Below, piece by piece: positions 8,600-16,470 of a stretch of DNA of 17,369 nucleotides (the first letter of the stretch is position 1; each line of letters begins with the position of its first letter). The notes beneath the pieces were generated by a model. That model did not search any database. It had not been told where the DNA came from and saw only the letters and a program-made list of their open reading frames with translations. Source of the stretch: Candolleomyces eurysporus (Eukaryota; Basidiomycota; Agaricomycetes; Agaricales; Psathyrellaceae); assembly GCA_027579435.1 (NCBI GenBank), contig JANBPK010001166.1, positions 1 to 17,369 of the forward strand, in the 5' to 3' direction. The position numbers and the translations under genes were made by a program.

Positions 8600-10080
8600 A
8601 TTATCAAAATTAAAGGGATCACTCGGGCAGTGCAATGACGCCATTGGTTCAACTTCAGGTATCTGCTGAGGTTGACCCCACAGTACTAGGCGCTGGCTCA
8701 GACGTCAAATTCAATCTCAAGTGTGAATATTAATTGATAATTACCAACAACTAAGAAAGAATAAGTGCACCAGTTGCATGTAACCGATGAATGGTGCCCT
8801 TTCAGGTCGCTCACTTCTCTCACTTCCAACAAGCAAATTCAAAGTGGATTTTCGAGGACGCGCCAGTGGCGATCAAAAATGTATTTTCCTAGTAACGGTG
8901 ATACGACCGCGTCTGTTTTAGCGAATATAAGTTCGATTTTCGCGATAATAAACTATAAAGTTGACGCGGTCTGAGTCTCTAAGTACAAGAATGACTACGC
9001 TATCGATAAGGTTCACGCGGCTTGAGAGGGAAAAGAGTTAGTACTACGACTCTAGGGACACGAGAGTTGAAGCTACTCGAGGCTGTCAACTTGAAGCCGC
9101 CCCAGTTGTATTATACCCTGACCAGGAGAAGCCATTTTAGTTGACGCCGTGCTAAAAGTCAGGCGGCTCGACTGAAGCGGCTTGAGAAAAGTCATATACC
9201 TTTACAACGCAACTGTCAGGACTCTCAGGCGGCACTACCAGAGAAGTTCAGAAATCAGGCAGCTTCATATTCATCGAGTACAAGTGCTGGAGCGGCACGA
9301 GTGGTCTTTCGAAATGACGAAGTCCATGGCTGGTGGCGCGGCTGGGTGGCTGTGATAANCTCCGACGCGGNGCGAGGAACTGAAGCNGCTCGAGTCCTGA
9401 GTCAAGGGAATGACCAGACCGACTGTTGGCATCGGGTGAAAAGGTGCAGGTGATGCCAGGTGAGGCAACCGTACCTGTCCAAGCGGCTTGAGACTAGCAA
9501 CGAGAGTAGGGGACACGGAGCAAGGATGCCCGTCCACTCTCGATCATCAGTCGGCATCTCACGTGGCTTCACCAGAAAGGAAATGGTGATCTAAATTTGG
9601 CGTTCAGAGGCGCGCCTGACTCGCACGGCTACAATCTTGGCGCGGCCTCTGCCAATACCCGGTTCTATTTTCTCTTTATCTTTTGCTTGGACTCTTATTA
9701 TTGGCTATGACTTGTCTATCACATGTGTCTCTTTATCTATTTTTNACGCGGCTCGAAGTAGTATATATACACGCTAACTACTGACTCGAGCGGCATCATC
9801 GTATCACTGTTGTTTTATCTTTACTTGTGTTTATCGACGAATCTATCGAGCTTTTCTGCTTATATTTCACACAGCGTGAACTATCAGTTGCATTGGAACT
9901 TAGGAACTTAAGTGGTCACAAGGCTTGACTACTTGGGAATAGGAACCTTACTAGCTGTACACTAGGGTACTTCTAGTTTCTGTGGAGTGTATCAAGGAGA
10001 GAACTAGAGAACTTAGTATTCTTAATTCCCTCTATAACCCCCACAAACTCGCACCTTGACTTTCGTGCGGCCTGACTCTC
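8600..10080. repeat. Gene-poor region with dispersed GCGGCTYGAG-like motif
   Basis: No gene is supported over ~1.5 kb. GCGGCTTGAG or GCGGCTCGA-type words recur on the plus strand at about 9017, 9164, 9175, 9484 and 9749. Many relatives occur too: GACGCGGTCTGAG near 8962, CAGGCGGCACT near 9228, GAGCGGCACGAG near 9291, AAGCNGCTCGAG near 9383, CTCGAGCGGCAT near 9786. Several are preceded by TTGAC or TTCAC. Spacing is irregular. Four of the window's seven Ns fall in this region (9359, 9371, 9387, 9745), suggesting difficult assembly. It could be an old, decayed element or satellite. Confidence 0.5.
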
Positions 10081-10215
10081 ACACCGCGTGACTATACACA
10101 GCTTGTATACAGGTTGTGGTTGGTGTTTTGTGTGTGTGTTTCTGAGCTTGGCAGCACTGATCTCATCACCGGCATCTATTTCATTTTCTGAGACTCAGAA
10201 CCAAAAAGGGGTTAG

Positions 10216-10787
10216 CGGTCACTGTGGTTTTGGCCTGCACCACCTGCCATGGGGCCCTGCGGGTACCCCCCAATTTAAGCTACTTGTTTGCAACAATTCC
10301 CAACCTCCAAGTCCTGACCCCAGAAATCACGGCTTCACTGGCTGACCACACCTATGATCAAAATGTTTTGTTGGATTACAAGGAACCGTGGTGGTGCGGC
10401 CTGTGCGAAATTGGACCTGTCCCCCGGCATTTGGAAAGCCTGGTCGATTGCTTGAATGCATTCCAGGAAGATCGATGCCAAATGGTTGGGGACAAAAAGC
10501 CTATCCAGCCGCTACCCCCTGTGAATCTTCAAGATGCCAGAAAACTACTGTGTCGCATGCAGATAGCTAGTTGCATGGCAGCAAGCACCCGTGTCGTCAC
10601 CCTAGAGATGCTTCAGGAGGATCTCTCAGAAGCTGGATGCCAAGTTCCACTGAAAGCACCCACTGACATCATATGCGAAACCCAGCAGCAGATGGCCGGT
10701 CCACCAAAGGAACCCACCTTGTGGGAGCGCGCGCAAGAATTTGCTGAAAAGTTTGGGGGGTTAGCCAGAGATGGTACAAGAGGTTAA
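10216..10787 (+). CDS. Hypothetical protein with two CxxC motifs (5' end unresolved)
   Basis: An open frame ends at TAA 10785-10787. It has no in-frame ATG near its beginning and is open only back to 10161, so this is probably a downstream exon. Acceptor-like AGs lie at 10197-10198 and 10214-10215. The ~188-residue product reads well as protein: VLACTTCHGALRVPPNLSYL at the start, then KEPWWCGLCEIGP, so two CxxC pairs that could bind zinc. Then come VDCLNAFQEDRC, QDARKLLCRMQIASC, LEMLQEDLSEAGC and a C-terminal helix (LWERAQEFAEKFG). Family not recognised. The last codons and stop are duplicated 77 bp downstream. It could be a host gene, or a fragment of a mobile-element gene given the surrounding repeats. 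Confidence 0.5.
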
Positions 10788-10875
10788 ATTTTACATATCG
10801 CATACCAGGTGGGATCTTGCGCAGATTTGGGGGTTGGCCAACAGGAGATGGTACAAGAGGTTAAATTTTACATAT
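10752..10875. repeat. Direct duplication, 47 and 50 bp
   Basis: Copies at 10752-10798 and 10826-10875 share TTTGGGGG, GTTRGCCA and an identical GAGATGGTACAAGAGGTTAA followed by ATTTTACATAT. The first copy contains the stop codon of the CxxC reading frame. The second copy differs by a few substitutions and a 3-bp insertion (ACA). Confidence 0.85.
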
Positions 10876-11055
10876 ATGTAAGAGTGAATTACATTTTACT
10901 TTTTGGAAGGATGAAATTATGGAAACCAGTAATCGTGCTGTATCACAAGGCATGGCTGAACCCCGGTGACCAGTCCTCATTAAAAGTACTGGCCTGATCG
11001 ACCTTTGCCTGGCATATGTTGTCAGTATGGCTAAAGGATGCATGTTCATATCATC

Positions 11056-11275
11056 ATGACAGTGCAGCCGCAGGATTTCAACTAGTTTTGAGCTGGCATG
11101 TTGACAACGCGGCTGCAGCATGCCAGCAGGTGCAATATGGCAGGTTGACAGCGCGGCTGCTGCATGCCACCAAGTGTGCTGTGGCAGGTTGACAGCGTGG
11201 CTGCAGGAGACCAACAAGTGTGCTATGGCACGTTGACAGCGCGGCTGCAGGATCCCAGCAAGCACCGTGGTTCGA
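11056..11275 (+). repeat. 44-bp minisatellite, direct array (~5 copies)
   Basis: Units starting TTGACARCG begin at 11101, 11145, 11189 and 11233, exactly 44 bp apart. Each continues with GCGGCTGC, a GATGCCAGCAAGTG-like part and CTRTGGCAGG. A more degenerate unit (ATGACAGTGCAGCCGCAGG) begins at 11056. Sequence between units differs at several positions, so the array is old. Confidence 0.9.
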
Positions 11276-11594
11276 ATTCCTACCAGTGTTATACCTGCAT
11301 ATATGCCAGGGTTTATGAGCTTATCTCTGCTGTCGTTTCATGCTGGGGTCTTGCTTTGAAGTTCAGCTCATTGAGATGCCCCAAGTTCATTTTTCTCACT
11401 GCTGGGCTTGATATTAGGCTGAGCTGCCTGGTCTTTCAAGGCCGAGACGTCCATCCTAGTCTAACAGTCTCGTTGCTGGGGTTCTATCTGAAGGTTTAGA
11501 TAGGTACTCAAATGCTCAATAACCATTGCGCATCCATTGACTGTACAAGCACCGGAGATTGTGGCATGCCCTACAAAACTTGTGGCTCATTGAA

Positions 11595-12012
11595 CAGCGG
11601 CAGATCCTGTTTGGGATCCCCATGTATTGGGATAACCTTGGCAGCCGACATTTACCTTGATCATTTGGCATGGTACATGTGGTGTAGAACACCAGTGGCT
11701 CGTAGGACATCGGTAGACCGATTGATCTCGTATGATTCATACACACCGACAACAAATTAAGATGACTGCATTTGAGCAGGGGATAACAATGTTATCAATG
11801 GTAAAACAGCAGCAAATCATTTTTAGGGTCCCCATGTATTGGCAATACATTGAGAATAACCTCGGTAGCCGACATCTACCTGGATCATTTGCCATGGTAC
11901 ATGTGGTGTAGAACACCGGTGGCTCGTAGAAAATCGGTAGAATGATTGTATGATTCATACCAACGACTTTTCAAAAGTTTTCCTGCATTTGAGCAGTGGG
12001 TAGCAAGCCATA
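11595..12012. repeat. Imperfect tandem duplication, ~212-bp period
   Basis: Copy 1 begins at about 11595 (CAGCGGCAGATCCTG) and copy 2 at about 11807 (CAGCAGCAAATCATT). Shared blocks in order: GGRTCCCCATGTATTGG, ATAACCTYGG(C/T)AGCCGACAT, GATCATTTG, CATGGTACATGTGGTGTAG (identical), AACACCRGTGGCTCGTAG, ATCGGTAGA, TGTATGATTCATAC or a close variant, and GCATTTGAGCAG. The second copy carries an extra ~13 bp after TATTGG. No reading frame is conserved between the copies, so the duplicated sequence is probably non-coding. Confidence 0.8.
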
Positions 12013-12094
12013 TGGATTGAGAAACCCAGGCAAAAAAAAACCTCGGGAATTTGGATTGATTGCAAACATGACAATGTCATCTGATGAAGCTTGC

Positions 12095-12470
12095 TGTCAG
12101 CAGCTGTACTGTCTAAGTGGCTTAACAGTTTGTTGCAGCCGCATTGTCAACCATCCAAAAACTTGGTTAGACAATCAGCAGCCACACCGTCTAAATCGAC
12201 TACCAATCTGCAGATGTTGCGGCCGCATTTTCAAGAATACGATTGACTGGTCAGCAGCCGCACTGTGTACATGGCCCATACATAAACTGTCTAGCCAGCA
12301 GCCGCGCAGTCTACTAAGTCATGTAAATCTGTGAGCATTGCTGCAGCCGCTTCGCTATATTGCCCTGGTCATTAATGCACAGTGCAGCTGCAGCGTCAAA
12401 TCAGCCATTGCTTTGACAGTACAAACACCGGCCGCTGTATGTACTTTGGCCCTCAACCCTCAACATTGGC
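12095..12470 (-). repeat. Degenerate 44-bp minisatellite, inverted relative to 11.1 kb array
   Basis: CAGCCGC-type cores occur near 12101, 12135, 12176, 12220, 12252, 12297, 12342, 12384 and 12431, mostly 43-47 bp apart. Several cores are followed by GTCAA or similar (TTGCAGCCGCATTGTCAA at 12131). The reverse complement of the 11.1-kb unit contains TGCAGCCGCGCTGTCAA, so the two arrays appear to be the same family in opposite orientations. Isolated cores continue to ~12725. Confidence 0.6.
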
Positions 12471-12829
12471 GGCCTCTGTGTCTACCAGGCTTTACACTTT
12501 CAGGGCTACCAAGGGCCTCTTTGTTTACAAAACCAAGCCTCTATTGCAAAAATAATGTGACTGCGCTGTATATATGCCAAAAGGATTCTGCAGCCAGCGT
12601 CTACACTACTACCTCTTTCAAGGCCGGGGCCGCCCCTTTGATGCCACCAGGATTTTGGCATATCAGTGCCTGGGAAAACCCCGGAGGCCCGTCTGTCAGA
12701 CACACACCAGACAACCCCAGCAGCCGCTGTGTATTACAAAGGGACCTCATTTAATGCAGCCTCTGGGGCTAGACTGTTAAACATGGGAGTTAAGCAATGT
12801 GGGCTGGTGCGTATAGTATGGGTGTAATG
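12471..12829. other. No supported gene
   Basis: Open frames on both strands (for example 12338-12754 plus) are repeat-derived and show no recognisable motif. Scattered CAGCAGCCGC cores link the stretch to the neighbouring minisatellite. The left end of the KDZ remnant is near 12830. Confidence 0.5.
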
Positions 12830-14258
12830 GACTATAAGCCCTGCTCTGACCCCAGGCATTGGGCTCGCTCACCGCTGTTACAGTCTTCAGATCCTCCTTT
12901 GTGATGTCCTTGTACTGTGCAAGAACTTCAGCACTTGCTCTGAGTATCCTGAGGGCAGCCAAGGCATTAGTGTAGGCCTTCTGGTGGAATTTGAGTTCTC
13001 AGTCGGAACATTTGATGTTGTCCCATCCTCTGGTTCGCCATTTTTTGCCTTTGTATGGCCTGATTTGAGCTCTATAGACATAGGATTTGTAGCTGATTTC
13101 TGCTCTTGTAGCTGATTTCTGCTCGTATTGCTTGGAGTGCATCATTTGCCTCACCCATGCGAAGAATGATCTCGGTATCTTTGGCATCCCAGTAGGCCAT
13201 GGGAATTGAGGTGCTCAAGTTCACCTGGGATGGTAGAGGAACGTGCCGTGTTACCACTCCATCATCGGAATCGGATTTTTGGCCTTTGGACCAGAGACTT
13301 GGCCTGTACACAAGCTCGGTGAAATCCATGTCAGGGAACTGATACTCTGCTGTATTCATGAGATTTTCAAATTGCTTGATCAGCTTTTCTTTCATTTTTA
13401 CAACCTTGATCTCCTGGGCGGTCGTCGGGTTGGCGTGATGAGTGATTTCTTCTTGAATCCAAAGTTGCTGTTGTTGAATTTTGATGCCTTCAACAATCCA
13501 GGCTGTGAGACCCACATTGTTTCTGGCATTTTGCTCTTGTTCCATTCTCTCAAGCTCAAGTTGTGCTTGAGGGGGGGGCTGGCAATCAGATGAACAAAAA
13601 GCCCAGTAAAAAGCCTAGCAAAACAACCTACCCCCTTCGAGCTTGGACAAGTAAATGTCCATTGCTTTTACATCGTGGAGACGGTTTGCATGTGCCTGCG
13701 CCTCTTGAGATGCCCATTTGGTTCTTTGTTCATCAGATGTGGTAGAGTCAAGTTTTTCAAACTCTTCCCGGGCGTCTTCCCTTTCTTCGAGTGCCTGATC
13801 ATATGATTTCGAGATATAACCCGCTGAATGAAATTAGCAACCTGGTCCAATCAAAAACATTGGTGGCTCATGAAGATTGACCATAGTCTTCCAATTCATG
13901 TCGTTCAAGAGTGTGTCCAACATCTCTGCATGGTGGGCCAAAGCATGTATCACAGGGAAGGTGCAGCATGATTGAGCTCTGACCACTGGGCTTCTAGAAT
14001 CTCAGCAGACTTGACCCCAGCACCCCTAATGAAACTTGTTGCGTGTCGCGGGTAGCATTCATTTTTGTGACCATGCACATGCCAGGTCCCGATTGCATAG
14101 TAGATTTTGTCCTCCACCCCATCTGGAAGAGAGAGGAATTCACTTGCCACAACCCTCTTTATGATGAGGTTGATATTGACAGTTGACGTCATAGCCCCAG
14201 ATGAGAAACTTGGCCTCCATTATATCCTGGTAACTCCAAGCCTTGAGTACTTTACACT
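12830..14258 (-). pseudogene. KDZ transposase remnant, C-terminal half
   Basis: Degraded KDZ (Kyakuja-Dileera-Zisupton) transposase of the type found in KDZ DNA transposons of basidiomycetes. In protein order, in shifting frames: FLIWGYDVNCQY (14173-14193 for YDVNCQY), carrying the Asp of the family's catalytic core; AIGTWHVHGHKNECYPRH and IRGAGVKSAEILEAQW, matching the WHVHGH and ExxW motifs; AHHAEMLDTLLNDMNWKTM; YISKSYDQALEEREDAREEF through AMDIYLSKLEG; NNVGLTAWIVEGIKIQ; EANDALQAIRAEISYKS; RAQIRPYKGKKWRTRGWDNI; and TKEDLKTVTAVSEPNAWGQ. Inactivating features are a frameshift after YDVNCQY, a 19-bp tandem duplication at 13087-13124, a phase conflict at a C8 run near 13570, and a TGA after IKCSD. 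The N-terminal half and the Cys cluster are missing; the homology stops where the 12-bp minisatellite begins. At least one intron is likely (GTAGGT donor near 13633). Confidence 0.82.
13087..13124. repeat. 19-bp perfect tandem duplication in KDZ remnant
   Basis: TTGTAGCTGATTTCTGCTC occurs twice head-to-tail at 13087-13105 and 13106-13124. Nineteen bases shift the minus-strand frame. With only one copy counted, the transposase frame would be continuous from EANDALQAIR into the YKGKKWRTRGW segment. Confidence 0.95.
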
Positions 14259-14268
14259 CCCCCACGAG

Positions 14269-14705
14269 TCCGGCTGGACTTCCGGTGGACTTCCAGTGCT
14301 TTTTGCTGGACTCCGGTGGACTTTCACCGGACTTTTTACAAATTTTATAGGGAAAACAGTCCAGTGAAAGTCCGGTTGGAGTCCAGTTGGAGTCCGGTTG
14401 GGGTCCGGTACCATAGAAAAGTATGGACTCCTGGACTCCGGCACTAACACCGGACTGAACCGGACCGGACTGGTCCGCTGGACCACTTTTACCGGACTCC
14501 GGCACTAAAGGTCCGGTGGAATTCCGGTGGACTTCCAGTGGAATGCCTTCCAGATCCTTTTGACTGGACTCAAGCACCAGAAAGTCCGGTGGACCTCCAG
14601 TGGACTTCCAGTGGACTTCCGGTGGAGCAGGTCCAGTGGAAATCCGGTGGAAATCCGGTGGACATCTAGTGAAAAAAAAGTCTGGCGGAATGCTAGTGCA
14701 GTTCT
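14269..14705. repeat. 12-bp minisatellite (TCCGGTGGACTT family)
   Basis: About 440 bp is made of variants of TCCGGTGGACTT and TCCAGTGGACTT, with stretches of TCCGGTTGGAG and ACCGGACT near the middle where the orientation of the pattern appears to change. On the minus strand it reads as repeating STGSPLEVHRT-like residues, which explains the open frames here; I do not consider them genes. Its left edge coincides with the end of recognisable transposase sequence. Confidence 0.9.
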
Positions 14706-15189
14706 AACAAGGCCCAAATAAATGGGTAAATAGAATTCATTTATGCTAGAATTAAATACAAATTATTACTGCTGACTTTGAAAACAAGCCAGAATAGTTG
14801 ATCACTACTGTGCAAATGCTGATGCCCAAGAGAATAACAAAAACAATCAAAACAAATAAGCAGTGATACTGTGCCAGACTGTAGGGATGCAATTGAATTT
14901 GAAGCATTACATTTTGCATACCAAGAAAATAGACAACAGATAGTGTTACAAGTTACCAGGGCCTTTTTTAGCAATAACACACTGCAGGACTAATTTATTG
15001 GCTCTATTTCTCCTTAGTTTAAGGTGAATTCTTTTTGGCAAAAACCCTAGCCTTACATGTTACCATTGTATCCTTACACTCCAGTACAGTACAGAATAAA
15101 ATGTATGTTAATTCCACTTGATCACAACCTTGACTAAATAAACAACTACCTCAAAAGAACAAATAAATATTAATTTACAAATTATATGC
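14706..15189. other. AT-rich intergenic region
   Basis: Strongly AT-rich, with no coding frame, tRNA-like cassette or repeat that I can support. It borders the first tRNA-like unit on the right. Confidence 0.5.
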
Positions 15190-15240
15190 ACACAGAAACA
15201 AAATTGAATAAATTCATAAATCAAAAAAATTCAAACACAG

Positions 15241-15300
15241 CAACTACAGAGAATTCAACCTGGGGCATGGACAGCAATAAGCTGTACAGCCAACAGCTTA
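15241..15300 (-). repeat. tRNA-like unit 1 (most degraded)
   Basis: The B-box-like segment reads GGTTGAATTC on the minus strand (15251-15260) and the A-box-like segment TGGCTGTACAGC (15281-15292). Both depart from consensus more than in the other units, and the terminal T-run is lost. It marks the left end of the array. Confidence 0.5.
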
Positions 15301-15374
15301 TACTAGAAAAATCGGTTAACACTACATATATCCATATGGAAAACAAAATTAAATAAATTTCTAAATTAAATTTT

Positions 15375-15452
15375 CAAAAGTGCAAGCATAAAAAATTGAA
15401 CCCAAGGCACAGCATGTCAGCCAGCACTAAAGCCGTTACACCAAATAGATTA
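15375..15452 (-). repeat. tRNA-like unit 2
   Basis: A box TGGTGTAACGG (15433-15443) and B box GGTTCAATTT (15393-15402), minus strand, followed by GCACTTTTG. The B box has lost its final CC, and the stem after it is weak. Confidence 0.6.
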
Positions 15453-15514
15453 TACTATAAAATCAGTTAGCACTACATAGCCCTGTGTGGAAAACAAAAT
15501 CAAATAAATTAACT

Positions 15515-15595
15515 TTTCAAAAGCACAAGCATCAGAAATTGAACTCAAGGCATGGCAGCTCAGCCAGCACTAGAGCCATTACACCAAATAGCTTA
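15515..15595 (-). repeat. tRNA-like unit 3
   Basis: A box TGGTGTAATGG (15576-15586) and B box AGTTCAATTT (15536-15545) on the minus strand, then GTGCTTTTG. Upstream of the cassette is the conserved ATGTAGTGCTAACC block. The MITE lies on the left side of the next unit, between units 3 and 4. Confidence 0.65.
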
Positions 15596-15655
15596 TACTA
15601 TGGGCATTGGTTAGCACTACATCCTTTCATGTGGAAAACAAAATTAAATAAATTT

Positions 15656-15926
15656 CAGCTGATTTGAAAACAATAGACCAGATCGTGTTTTATTCCGCTA
15701 TTGATATTTGTTTAGTTGTGGAGCATCACAAACAAAAAATACTTGGTCATCAAATTCAACCCTGTATACTACAGTTCATGCTATTGGTCCGCGACTTGTC
15801 TCCATTCCTAATCGTCAACCGTATGCCCTATTTGAGTGTTTGGTTGGCTACGTCACTACTCCACAACTACACAAATATCAAAAGCAGAACAAAACACAAT
15901 CTGGTCTATCGTTTTCAAATCAGCTG
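15656..15926. mobile_element. 271-bp MITE with 68-bp terminal inverted repeats
   Basis: The ends 15656-15723 and 15859-15926 are inverted copies, identical at 62 of 68 positions by hand comparison. The termini begin CAGCTGATTTGAAAAC. The ~135-bp interior has no coding capacity. It sits inside the spacer between tRNA-like units 3 and 4. Comparison with the sister spacers suggests a 2-bp TT target duplication (15654-15655 and 15927-15928). It is a non-autonomous DNA transposon that would rely on a transposase encoded elsewhere. I cannot assign a superfamily from these ends alone. The KDZ remnant nearby need not be related. Confidence 0.88.
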
Positions 15927-15941
15927 TTATAGATAGAAATT

Positions 15942-16022
15942 TTAAAAGTGCACCACCAGGAATTGAACCTGAGGCACAGCAGCTCAGCCAGTGCCAAAGC
16001 CATTACACCAAATTGCTTATAC
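15942..16022 (-). repeat. tRNA-like unit 4
   Basis: A box TGGTGTAATGG (16000-16010) and B box GGTTCAATTCC (15959-15969). The T-arm-like segment CAGG-TTCAATT-CCTG forms a perfect 4-bp stem with a 7-nt loop. GTGCACTTTT follows, a likely Pol III terminator. This is one of the best-preserved cassettes. Confidence 0.7.
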
Positions 16023-16092
16023 TATGGAGACCAGTTAACACTGCATAGCTTTGTGTGAAAAACAAAACTAAATAAATTATAGCAAGAATTTC

Positions 16093-16172
16093 CAAAAGTG
16101 TACCCACCAGGAATTGAACCCAAGGCACAGTACCTCAGTCAGTGCTAAAGCCATTCAACCAAATGGCCTATA
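16093..16172 (-). repeat. tRNA-like unit 5
   Basis: A box TGGTTGAATGG (16151-16161) and B box GGTTCAATTCC (16110-16120), minus strand, then GTACACTTTTGG. Its AAATAAATTTACAGAG spacer shows what the MITE insertion site looked like before insertion. Confidence 0.7.
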
Positions 16173-16243
16173 CTTCACAAACCGGTTAGCACTACATAGC
16201 CCCATGCGGAAACAAAATTAAATAAATTTACAGAGAGAATTTA

Positions 16244-16322
16244 CGAAAGTGCACCCAGTAGGGATTGAACCCAGGCACAGGCACCTTGGCCAGCGCTAAA
16301 GCCGTTACACCAGATTTGCTTA
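16244..16322 (-). repeat. tRNA-like unit 6
   Basis: A box TGGTGTAACGG (16302-16312) and B box GGTTCAATCCC (16261-16271), followed by GTGCACTTTCG, so the T-run is interrupted. Overall similarity to units 4 and 5 is high. Confidence 0.65.
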
Positions 16323-16403
16323 ATACTACAGGAACCGGTCTCCACTACATATATCCGTGCGAAAAACGAACCTAAATGAATTTATAAATACAATTTTTCA
16401 AAA

Positions 16404-16470
16404 CGGCCACAGCGAGAATCGAACTCGAGGCATCGCTACACAGGCCGCGTTACCAATACACCAAAGTGAC
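16404..16470 (-). ncRNA. tRNA-like unit 7, closest to a real tRNA
   Basis: Minus strand GTCACTT, then TGGTGTATTGG (A box 16453-16463), then GAGTTCGATTCTC (B box 16414-16426), then GTGGCCGTTTT. A D-arm can be drawn (GTGT pairing with ACGC around an ATTGGTA loop containing the conserved GG). A T-arm has CGAG pairing with CTCG around TTCGATT. The outer five acceptor pairs (GTCAC with GTGGC) form. The anticodon arm is poor, with a mismatch and an 8-nt loop, so I cannot assign an anticodon. It is either a degenerate tRNA or the founder-like member of the array. Confidence 0.5.

Noticed and set aside
9700..10080. Possible LTR (TATATATAC followed by CT-rich sequence)
   Set aside because: No second copy, primer-binding site, polypurine tract or gag/pol sequence is visible in the window.
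11260..11285. B-box-like GGTTCGAATTCC after the 44-bp array
   Set aside because: It has one extra T compared with the B-box consensus, no A box at a suitable distance and no T-run after it.
12338..12754. 138-residue plus-strand open frame
   Set aside because: It begins within the degenerate 44-bp repeat and shows no protein-like motif.
14140..14721. Open frames with STGSPLEVHRT-like repeats
   Set aside because: These are translations of the 12-bp minisatellite; only the short segment before it belongs to the KDZ relic.
15664..15936. 90-residue plus-strand open frame over the MITE
   Set aside because: It spans both inverted repeats and the short interior, with no transposase motif.
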